Below are positions 55,738 through 64,000 of a stretch of DNA of 64,000 nt, one piece after another. Within the stretch, counting starts at the first letter, position 1. Each line of letters opens with the position of its first letter. This DNA comes from Fragilariopsis cylindrus CCMP1102 (Eukaryota > Bacillariophyta > Bacillariophyceae > Bacillariales > Bacillariaceae), in NCBI GenBank assembly GCA_900095095.1, contig FMBT01000296.1, forward strand, positions 248,001-312,000, written 5' to 3'. The translations under genes were made by a program, and so were the position numbers. The notes under the pieces are model-generated. The model was not told the DNA's origin and searched no databases. It was given only the letters and a program-made list of their open reading frames with translations.

Positions 55738-55992
55738 AGGTATTCCACGACGTACTTGCAGCCTCCTCGTCCTCGTCGTCGTACTGCTACTACTACATGT
55801 ATAACGCGTGTGTGTGGTAACTAATAACGTTGATGGCTGGTAATAATTAGAATTATAATTAGATTTGGAATGAATTGCCAAAGCCACTACTGCTACTTGT
55901 ACATTATTATTATGTAGTAGTAGTATTATTAGTAGTAGGGTGACAAGTAGGAAAGTCGTTTTATTATTAATGATACTGTACTTATTGGGCAT
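54679..55992 (-). CDS. RluA-type pseudouridine synthase
   Basis: 437 residues, ATG at 55992, TAA stop. The catalytic core starts near residue 180: VVFEDENYFFVSKPPGMIC, then GLLHRLDKGTSGLMVYAK with the conserved H-R-L-D motif (catalytic Asp 238). SAKHYLKLQNTQGAITKQYL and TGRKHQIRASCRKMKCPIVG with DTMYGG follow, as in RluA/RluD enzymes that convert uridine to pseudouridine in rRNA or tRNA. The N-terminus has a strong hydrophobic segment (FLLVTLLLIILLLHNNN), a probable signal peptide. The following 130 residues are Ala-, Asp- and His-rich repeats. A signal plus a long spacer could direct it to the plastid, although the usual diatom A-F cleavage motif is not evident. An acidic insertion (DIDDDDDGRS) interrupts the core without touching the motifs. 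Confidence 0.85.
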
Positions 55993-56664
55993 TATTGTCG
56001 ATCTTATTTGTCCGCCAAGCTTTAATTTGATCTGTTTGTTAATTCACCAATATATATAAGAAATGAATGACAAATTTACGGTTCATACATAGACAGTAAT
56101 ATTACTAAATGAAATGCAATATAATATTATGTAATGAAAGCAATAATTAATGTGATATGTTGTCGTCGTATCGCCGCCGCTAATCTTTTTGAATTTCTAT
56201 GTTTCAAATATTGTGTATCTATGATTCGTTATGATGAGCAGAGATTTTGAACAAGCACAAGTGGATGGATAAAAATGATCTCGAAAAGGTGTACAAGTAC
56301 AGAGTTAGTTTTAATATTGAATTGACACGACTTCTGCTTTGTACATTTTTCCTCTAATCATTCCTTGCAGTTACCGTACTGAATTTTCCAAAACGAAGAC
56401 GCAAATGATATACACAACAAAGTGAAAGTGAAGTGTACGGGGTGAGCAACAAGAGATCATCGTCCATAGATCGATCTCATTCTTGTCAAGTGGATTGTAT
56501 AGTATTGGACGATAGATACTAGTAATTTCAAATAGAATCAGAATCAAAATCAAATCAGAATCACCACACGAAAACCGTCCTCTCATTCTGAAACGAGGCA
56601 AGCTTTTTGTTCAAGAGAAAAAAAACGTGACATCAATCATTATTAGTAGTACGTACCGTCAATA
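55993..56664. other. Divergent intergenic region
   Basis: Promoter region of the pseudouridine synthase gene and of the decayed gene that follows. No gene seen. TCAAAATCAAATCAGAATC near-repeats lie at 56533-56562. Confidence 0.4.
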
Positions 56665-57690
56665 ATGAACAACAACAACCTCAATGACGATGAAACGGTT
56701 TCTCCTCCTTCCTTCGTCGTCATCGTCACCATCCACTAATAAGACGAAAGTAGTAGTGTCGTCGTCGTCCTCATCAAATAGTAAAACAAGTAATTCTACT
56801 ACTGCTGCTGTCGCCGTCGCCGCCGCCGCCGCCACCGGTATGGATATACGCAGTGTGAAGAAAGAAGAAGAAGAAGTTGAATCTGTTGAAAATCAATATA
56901 ACGACGACGAGGATGATAAAACAAGTCGCAGAACTCAAGTACCACAAGTCAAGAAGGACGGCAACCCAGATAAAGAAACTTCGTCGAATATGAGAATGAA
57001 AATGAAGGATGTGATGATGGTTATGAATCATGGACGGAGGGCAACTGGTGTTGGATCTTACCTCTTCCTCATTTAGACAGTATCGACGACACCAAACAAC
57101 AATCCCATGATTTATCTTCTACCGAACGTACTACTGCTATTAGAAGTCGTCGTTGTTGTCGTTGTCGTTGTTGTCGTTGTCGTCGCCTACCGTCTGCCAC
57201 TCATGCGGATGTGGATATTGGTGATGAAAACGAGAATGAATTAGACGAAGACTATGCTGAAAACGACGACGACCACAACAACGATGATGAAAACTCAACA
57301 AGAAAGAAAGCTGGACAAGGCACCATACGATGCAGAAAAAAAGCAAAATAAAAAATGGACTGAAATGTAATCAGAAACTTCGTTGCGTACAAAAAAAAGG
57401 AACATATATCTACTAATGTTACTAGAGGATATGTAAGAGATCCTCAACTAGGAAATTGGGTCCAAATTGGCAACGCCAGTGTTACACGACCAAGAATCTG
57501 TATACAGAGCGTATAGATAAACTTGAATCTGTATTGGTTTTGTTTGGGATCCATTCGATCAGCAATAGATGGAGATGTATAACCGACTTGTTGCGTACAA
57601 GAAACAGCACAGATCAACAACTGTACCAATGTGTTATATGGAGGATCCTTACTTGTGCTCACCAGCATGCTCATATACTCATGCTCATCG
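56665..57690 (+). pseudogene. HA-repeat family pseudogene 2
   Basis: Plus-strand relic of the same family. The Ser/Thr-rich start is followed near 57015 by YESWTEGNWCWILPLPHLD in a frame different from the start, giving the family W-T-E-G-N-W-C motif. Then comes an acidic stretch, stops near 57350, and two HA repeats: VAYKKKEHISTNV with GYVRDPQLGNWVQ (57385-57465) and MEMYNRLVAYKKQHRSTTVP with MCYMEDPYL (57569-57655). Frame changes follow NWVQ and the second repeat is cut short. Several breaks make it non-functional. It is in opposite orientation to the intact copy about 5 kb downstream. Confidence 0.7.
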
Positions 57691-58471
57691 TCGGTGTTGC
57701 TGTTATTGTTGCTGCTTTTCTCATCATTCTCGTTGTTGTAGAAGAAGCGGGAAAATACTGTAGCTATAAGAATATACTACTAGTATACTTACTCGAGCTG
57801 CTGTAGTAGTATGAATCATTTATTGTGCAAGATTTTTTTTATTCATTTATGTGTACGTTTTTTACTATTATACTATTATATTATTGAAAAGTAAGTATGG
57901 ATTTTTTTTCTTTAATCAATAATCAGTCGTAGTTAGGTAGTCCGTTAGTTAGTTGGAACCAACATAACCAACTTTTACATCCTCACAGGCCTTTACAGTC
58001 AGTCAGTACACAATCATTGTACACGACACGCCTCTATCTATAAGTACTATTCTAGTCTAGTCTACACAAATCTTGTTGCCTTTTTTAAAACAATTCGAAT
58101 GGTCCTCCCCAAAATAGATTATATTCATTCATTCTAATGACCAGAATGTTATTATAAAAAGAAGGACTAAATAGCTTCAACTGTAAAAACCTCTTTAAAA
58201 CAAAAATCTACCACGACAAAACTGCAACAGTAATAGATTTCAAACAACCTTATTAACGTTAGCTAAGCATGGAACGATTTTCAATTTTGAGATTTGTCGA
58301 TAGGTTTCATCTTTTGATGATCTTCTTTTTTGTGTTGGGTCTACCAACCCAATCACAACCCCTTTCACTTTTATTTCTCCATAACAATTCTGGTTGACCA
58401 TCACATGGACCTCTACTGACGTCGTTATATATAGTAGACATTAATTATCATAATATTATACATTTATTTAG
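57691..58471. other. Intergenic region
   Basis: 3' flank of the decayed HA gene and of the secreted-protein gene. No gene seen. AT-rich, with TACTATTATACTATTATATT near 57864. Confidence 0.45.
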
Positions 58472-60329
58472 TTATCTATTGCATGTCGATGATCTACAAT
58501 TACCACGACATACCGTACCACATGAAGTTGGACACCATTCATAAACTCTAATTTTATTACCATCCTTATCACGTTGTTTCTTTTTACATAACTTTCTACG
58601 TTTTTTTTTCCTTTTATTCATTAACCAACTACATGTTTTTCCATTCTTTTTTTTATATCTAAAATCTTCACTGTCATCACATAATTCTACTCTTTCTACA
58701 GACGGAGCCTGCGTTGGAGCCTGCGTTGGAGCCTGCGTTGGAGCCTGCGTTGGAGTCTGCGTTGGAGTCTGCGTTGGTGGTGAAGACGGAGGTGATACCA
58801 ATACATTATCTAAATTTGGTTTTACTAAAAATAGTCCTCCAGATTTATCACTAATAGCAACAAGTTGGGACGAAAAAAATGGGTACACCGACCATGCACC
58901 ATTAAAACTCGGAGAATTATTAATTGGGAATGTATCAAAATAACCAACTTCAATAATAGAACCGTTTGGATCATTATCATAATCGTTTTCAGTATCAGGA
59001 ACCTGTAATATACGTAATCCTGCCTCATAATTGGATTGATAAATCAAATCACTTGCTGCAAATTTACTATCATATCCTTGTTTTACTGCACTAACAATAT
59101 ATAAATTATGATCAATTGCTGGTGTGGTGCCAAAATATTCTCCAAAATTTGTTGGTCTTTCTAAGTCTTCAATATTCAATATTAGTGAACGTGTTTGATT
59201 GTAATTTTGATCACCAGGATTTGAATAATATTTATTTATTAAGATTTCATCAAATTCGTCATTAAAAACAATATGTTTCTTATCAGATGATAACCAACCT
59301 TGATGTGTATACCCCGTCTTACTGTATAGTGTTCTGGACAGTAGTTTAAAATCGGTTTTATCAGTAACATCAACAATTGTTACAGAATTTTCATTGAAAC
59401 AAAAACAAATTTCATTTCCATCATATCTAGTATCAACACCATCATATACTACACATTCTGCGTCATGGGAGTATCCATCGCCACTGTAACATCCTGCAAA
59501 CATTGGATTTTTTGGATCTAATACATCAACAATATGTAATCCACCTTCGCAACCGTTTCCTCCACCAGCTTCGTATACAAGTTTTGATCCACCACCAACT
59601 ATGTATACAAAGTCCGTTCCTTCATTAGCAACAATATTATGTGAACGTGTAACAGGATGATTGGAAGTACCAGCATATACATTTTCTCTAGGATTGAATT
59701 CAACACAGTAATAATCATTGACACATTGGACATTCAATAATTGTGTTAAATCAAATATTTGCATTCCCTGTCCATCCATTTCTGCTCCAATATAGGCATG
59801 ATTTTTTATCACTTTCATATCTCTCCAATTTGATTTTCCTCTTGTTGTGGATGGTAAATAACCAACAATTTTTGGTTCCTCAAAATTTGTAGCCTCCACA
59901 AAGAACATACCTTCCTCCGTACCCCATAGAACAAATTCTCTTTTTTTAGTAGAATCATTGTTGTTATTGGTGGTGTCGATGTACGTCCAACCCCATACAT
60001 CATTCCCACCGGTCGGCGGTTGTAAGTCCTCCTCATTAGTACCAGCATTGGTCGTACGAACTGCAGTCAGTGGAATATGTAAAATCAAATCCACATTTTT
60101 ACAATCATAACTACCAGCTTTACCATTAATACATTTCTGTTGTAAATCTAATGATCGTACAGTATCCGAATATTTCGTACTTGAAATAGTTGATGGTTGT
60201 ATGTTTACTGCTGAAATCGTCGTACCCGTGTCGTCGTCTGTAGTAGTAGTAGTAGTAGTAGTAGTAGCGACTGCAATTGCAATTGCGTCTTCTTTCCTTT
60301 TAGCTGCTATAGCAGCCGACAATGAAATC

Positions 60330-60362
<33 letters not shown>

Positions 60363-60835
60363 GAAATCGATGATACGTCTTCCAACAAAAATTCTTCAAA
60401 AATTAATGATGCAGAATCATGAAGCAATCCACACATACATGCCATACTCATCTGTTTTGTAATATTAGCATCAGTAGCAGTAGACCTAGTAATCGCAGTC
60501 ATACTTGTACTACCTCGCTCACGTTCATAATCCATGATTGATGGGAAGGAATCCCAGGATGATAAACAACCATATTCTTCATATAAATCTTTCGTTTCTT
60601 CAATAGTTTTTTCATATTCTTTATTAATAATAACAATAACATCAGGAGTTCTTAGATTAGTTGTTGTTGTTGTTGCTGTTGCTGTTGCTGTTGCTGTTGG
60701 TGGTGGTGGTGGTGGTGGTGGTGGTAATGGTGCAAAATCAACGACAATCGGGAGATGAAGTAGTAGTAGTAGTGGTGCCATTGATGTTAACGTGATACCA
60801 ACAACAACTGCAGATCGTAGTAGCGACATCATCAT
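58472..60835 (-). CDS. Secreted LVIVD / choice-of-anchor-B family protein
   Basis: 787 residues from the first of three consecutive ATGs (60835), TAA stop. A hydrophobic N-terminus (VVVGITLTSMAPLLLLLHLP) is a signal peptide. The region 60-230 holds homorepeats (Pro, Ala-Thr, Ser, Thr). From about 240 to 690 it has the repeated strands of LVIVD/choice-of-anchor-B proteins: WGWTYIDT, FVLWGTEEGMFFVEATNFEE, MQIFDLTQL, GLHIVDVLDPKNPMFAGCYS, SVTIVDVTDKTDFKLLSRTL, GYTHQGWLSSDKKHIVFNDE and EAGLRILQV. Conserved SHN, HDAEC and H-Q-G-W motifs support this beta-propeller-like family. A (PTQAPTQT)n linker, encoded by GGAGCCTGCGTT-type units, precedes a 75-residue basic Cys-rich tail (CDDSEDF, GKTCSW, WCPTSCG), a module I associate with secreted diatom proteins. 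Probably extracellular or wall-associated. Confidence 0.82.
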
Positions 60836-61010
60836 GATAGATACGAGAAACGGGTAGTAGAAGATAACGACGACGACGACGACGACGATGTTAGTGACGA
60901 TGGGGAGAGGTAATACTTGATATGAACAATTGTTGTGACTTGTTGATTTTGTCAATAATTTGCTTGTAATGGTTTATACAGTACGCTTTGGTTTGTTGAT
61001 ACCTGGAACA
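60836..61010. other. Upstream region of the LVIVD gene
   Basis: A GAC triplet run (60869-60888). The frame of the gene is open upstream to 60955 but without an ATG. No separate gene. Confidence 0.4.
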
Positions 61011-61247
61011 TAGGCTGGAGCGCGATGAAATACTATATCTTCTATTTTACGATGGTACAAAAGTCCCGGTTCAAGGTTGGTTTTCTAAATAAGCGCAATG
61101 TAATATAGGCTGGAGCGCGATGAAATACTATATCTTCTATTTTACGATGGTACAAAAGTCCCGATTCAAGGTTGGTTTTCAAAATAAGCGCAATGTAATA
61201 TAGGCTGGAGCGTGATGAAATACTATATCTTCTATTTTACACGGTTA
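61011..61247. repeat. 95-base tandem repeat, 2.5 copies
   Basis: TAGGCTGGAG begins units at 61011, 61106 and 61201, giving a 95-base period. The first two units are nearly identical and contain ACTATATCTTCTATTTTACG and AAGCGCAATGTAAT. The third breaks off after TTTTAC near 61240. Confidence 0.85.
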
Positions 61248-61300
61248 CATTGCCTCCTGTAGTTGAAGTGGCAGGAGAAGACTAGTAGAGAAGCAATGGG

Positions 61301-61380
61301 GCTGTAATGAATTATTGCCTTAAATATTACATCATAATATGGTACAGTAGGCTGTAATGAATTATTGCCTTAAATATTAA
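61301..61380. repeat. 50-base tandem repeat, 1.6 copies
   Basis: GCTGTAATGAATTATTGCCT followed by TAAATATTA occurs at 61301 and 61351, a 50-base period. It lies just beyond the 95-base array. Confidence 0.75.
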
Positions 61381-61971
61381 ATTAGGCGATTGCACATGTT
61401 GCATTTTGCATTTCCGCGGGACACAATTTATTTACAACTATCATTCACAGTGAAGATTTTTTTGTGATTGCTTTTTATTGATGATTGCAAGAACGACATA
61501 CAGTAATAATTTATGACTGGCGACAGACGACTGCTCTACTGTATCTCTCTAGTGTTGCGTGTGTTCCATCTTTCGTACTGTCGCAACAGAAAAGCTAAAC
61601 AGCGGAGTAGAGACAACAAAGACTACAGATGGCATATATAACAAATAAACAAACAAAGCTAACCATTAATTACTGTAAGCCAAGAAAAGAAAGAGATATA
61701 TTGAAATCAATATAACCCCGTCCTAGCTATTGCTCTTTGTCATCGTCACATTCGCTCATCGCTGCTTCATTCGCTCGTCCCAACTCACTCACTCATTCAT
61801 TCATGCAACATCTATAAACTTGAAAATATAGTAGTCATCAGCGAACACGACGATCATACGCTACCGCAACGTGCGATTTGACTGCAGTTAGAGATTGGTA
61901 ATCGAATGGAGCTGCAAACATGCTAACATTTTCATCTGCTGCTAACATAATCACTCATGTCTGTTGTTCTT
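61381..61971. other. Intergenic region
   Basis: No gene seen. AT-rich with CATT repeats near 61795. It is the 3' flank of the HA-repeat gene. Confidence 0.4.
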
Positions 61972-63633
61972 TTATTTTTTGACACCAACCCATCTCCAGG
62001 TGAAGCCGATTGACTTCAATAGGGCAATTCGTGCGGGAAGTAGTTCACCACGATCGTAAAAATAGCGTTGCTTACATACCCACCTTCCAAGTTTAGACTT
62101 CTGATTTGGTACCGTGGTGTTTTTGTGTTGCTCTTTGTATGCTAAGAGTTTTTGAAACATACCCATCCATAATTGCTGATAATTTTCGTTATATGCATCC
62201 AAGTTGAATCCAATCGATTTTAGAAGAGCGCATCGATTTGGAAGTAGCTTATCTTTTCTGTACACTTCACGTTGAGTCTCAACCCACCGTCCTAGCGGGG
62301 GATCTTCCTCATATATTTTTGGTACCATGGTAGTTGTGCGTTGCTTCTTGTACGCTACGAGTTTTTGAAACATGTTCATCCATTTTATTTGGTCTGACAC
62401 TGCTTTACATTTAATTCCATCCCATTCGAAACCAATCGAATCCAGAAGGGCGTATCGATTCGGAATTAGTTTATCGTTTCTGCAACAACGACGTTGAGTA
62501 AATACCCAGAGTCCAAGTTTAGGATTAGTCTTGTAATTATTTGGTACTATAGTATTCTTGTGTTGCTTTTTGTACTCAACAAGTTTCTGGAACATTTCCA
62601 TCCATTTCTGATCATAGCGGTTGTCGTAATGAGTCTGTCGTTGTGACCTTTTCTTTGCTAGTCGCTTATCTTCTTGATGATTGTGAACACCCTTACTATC
62701 TTTTGGAATAAATTCTTCTTCTTCTTTCTTGTCATCATCCTCGTCATCTTCGTTGTAGCTACCATCGTTATCGTCGTACCGAAAACGTTTTAGCTTTCTT
62801 CTTGTAGACTCATTATTGTTATTTCTTGATTTCTTCTTCAAACTAGGAGTTGTCGTGACTTCATGTTGCATTTTACGAAGAGAATTATCCTCGTCATTGC
62901 CTTTACCCTCAACCTCCTTGTTGCTGTTGTCAGAATTGTCTAACAAACACCAATTTCCTTCCACCCAATCATCATAGAAACTATCATCATCATCATCGTC
63001 ATTATTATTTTCGTTATAGTAGTTGTTGCTGTTGAAATCATTGATATCGTTGGTGGTATTCTTCTTCTCATGATTGCTCTCAACTTTAATCTGAGGATGT
63101 TTGCTGGTCGAAATTTCCCGGACATCTTTCTTTGTTGCTGTTGCTGCTATTTCCATCGTCGCTGATGCGGTGGTTGTGACACTACGACGACTAGAGTCAA
63201 TAGAAGAATATTGAATGGCTGCAGGTTTCCTTTCGTCAATACTACTACTACTACTATTGTCGTGGTCATTATCACATAACTTTCTCTCATCGTCGCACTG
63301 TTCATAATGTTCTGTCGTATTTATCTTTGCATCGTTACTTCTATCATTAATACCATTGCCATCATGACAATTGTTATTATTATTATTATTGGCGGGCAAT
63401 GCAACAACAACAACAACAACAGGATATTTATTATAGTCACGTTCCCAACACCAATTCCCTAACTTCCATTCGTTGAAGAAACTACTGCTGTTATTAATAT
63501 TTTTGTTGTTATGATAATCGTTGTTATTGGTATCATTATTTTCATCTTTGACATGCTCTTGTTTGCTTTGTGACGTCGACGACGATGATGATGATGATGA
63601 TGACTTTACTCGATTTGCTACAATCGTCGACAT
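61972..63633 (-). CDS. HA-repeat (helicase-associated domain) protein, intact family member
   Basis: 553 residues, ATG at 63633, TAA stop. The C-terminal 213 residues hold three HA repeats (341-404, 417-478, 489-548), each with the pattern W-x-x-M-F-x-K-L-x-x-Y-K, x-H-x-x-T-x-V-P, L-G-x-W-V-x-x-Q-R, and L-P-x-R-x-x-L-L-x-S-I-G-F. HA repeats occur C-terminal to helicases in bacteria and are free-standing in diatoms, and are thought to bind nucleic acid. There is no helicase domain here. The N-terminal 340 residues are Ser/Asn/Asp-rich but contain two copies of a sharp motif: WKLGNWC (56-62) and WVEGNWC (223-229). A basic stretch (SRNNNNESTRRKLKRFRYDD) may be a nuclear signal. Two broken relatives lie at 44.5-46.0 kb and 56.7-57.7 kb. 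Nuclear DNA or RNA binding is inferred. Confidence 0.78.
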   Translation of the reverse strand: MSTIVANRVKSSSSSSSSSTSQSKQEHVKDENNDTNNNDYHNNKNINNSSSFFNEWKLGNWCWERDYNKYPVVVVVVALPANNNNNNNCHDGNGINDRSNDAKINTTEHYEQCDDERKLCDNDHDNSSSSSIDERKPAAIQYSSIDSSRRSVTTTASATMEIAATATKKDVREISTSKHPQIKVESNHEKKNTTNDINDFNSNNYYNENNNDDDDDDSFYDDWVEGNWCLLDNSDNSNKEVEGKGNDEDNSLRKMQHEVTTTPSLKKKSRNNNNESTRRKLKRFRYDDNDGSYNEDDEDDDKKEEEEFIPKDSKGVHNHQEDKRLAKKRSQRQTHYDNRYDQKWMEMFQKLVEYKKQHKNTIVPNNYKTNPKLGLWVFTQRRCCRNDKLIPNRYALLDSIGFEWDGIKCKAVSDQIKWMNMFQKLVAYKKQRTTTMVPKIYEEDPPLGRWVETQREVYRKDKLLPNRCALLKSIGFNLDAYNENYQQLWMGMFQKLLAYKEQHKNTTVPNQKSKLGRWVCKQRYFYDRGELLPARIALLKSIGFTWRWVGVKK

Positions 63634-64000
63634 CGCTCTCTTTTTTCTCTTTCTCGAATGAATAACAGCTATTCCAGTTTCTTTTTGAAATGTCTAGCTT
63701 TGCTTTTGACTTTTTTCTTTGCTACACCATCTATGTACCGATGTTGGGTGGGTGCATGGGTTCTGGTTGTGTAGCGAATGGCATCAAGAAGAAATTGGCT
63801 GAAGGAACAACTTCATATCTATTTTAAAGAGAGCTAACTCAGTACTAAGCTACAGGAACGATATCCAGAGCAACAAAAAGCATGCCAAAAATAATAATAT
63901 CTTCCCTTGCTTGCTTCATCGGCTCGAATGGATGGATTGTCATTGAAACACACAGCAACAAGCCATTCAATAAAAGTCTTTTTTCCCTTCCAGTTCGATA
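63634..64000. other. Promoter side of the HA-repeat gene
   Basis: The first 80 bases (to about 63715) resemble 46022-46100 upstream of HA pseudogene 1 (TCTTTCTCGAATGAATAACAG against CTCACGAAGAATAACAG, then CTAGCTTTGCTTTTGACTT), so the duplication included the promoter. No other gene is seen. Confidence 0.5.

Noticed and set aside
1-64000. CRISPR arrays or bacterial operons
   Set aside because: No regularly spaced identical short repeats with unique spacers; gene structure is eukaryotic with introns.

Overview
The window reads as nuclear DNA of a eukaryotic alga, most likely a pennate diatom. Supporting signs are AT-rich intergenic DNA, few short introns with GTAAGT-type donors, and proteins full of Asn, Asp, Ser, Gln, Thr and Ala homorepeats. 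Three loci carry helicase-associated (HA) repeats of the kind abundant in diatoms, and there are Ty1/copia and non-LTR retroelement relics. The species call is inference; nothing in the sequence names the organism.

Layout. 1-6 kb: a partial TTC4/CNS1-type co-chaperone, then a TIR-like gene broken by one TAG and several frame changes. 6.8-7.9 kb: a degenerate 5S rRNA copy abutting a reverse-transcriptase relic. 8.2-15.7 kb: three tandem duplicated units, each with a small protein gene of the same unrecognised family; a repeat element interrupts them at 12.9-14.2 kb. 15.7-24.2 kb: a Cys-rich membrane-anchored protein and a complete four-exon MSH6 mismatch-repair gene. 25.2-26.3 kb: an inverted copy of the same repeat element. 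26.4-38.4 kb: a RING E3 ligase, two very low-complexity proteins and an ankyrin-like protein. 38.4-44.5 kb: mostly non-coding, with a pair of repeat units that each hold a hairpin. 44.5-46 kb: a decayed HA-repeat gene. 47-51 kb: a small membrane protein, a copia integrase relic and further repeats. 51.4-61 kb: a coiled-coil/T1-BTB/SPRY protein, a Cys-containing acidic protein, an RluA-type pseudouridine synthase, a second decayed HA gene and a secreted LVIVD-type protein. 62-63.6 kb: an intact HA-repeat protein.

The housekeeping genes (TTC4, MSH6, pseudouridine synthase) are unrelated to one another and do not form a pathway. The remaining content looks like lineage-specific genes that grow by tandem duplication and triplet-repeat expansion, with retroelement debris between them.

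The most unusual items are the tandem small-protein family with conserved upstream modules; the HA family with a repeated W-x-x-G-N-W-C motif, present as one intact and two decaying copies; the 5S/reverse-transcriptase junction; and long ORFs that continue in frame after a single TAG. Gene functions are assigned from recognised motifs only; no database search was run.
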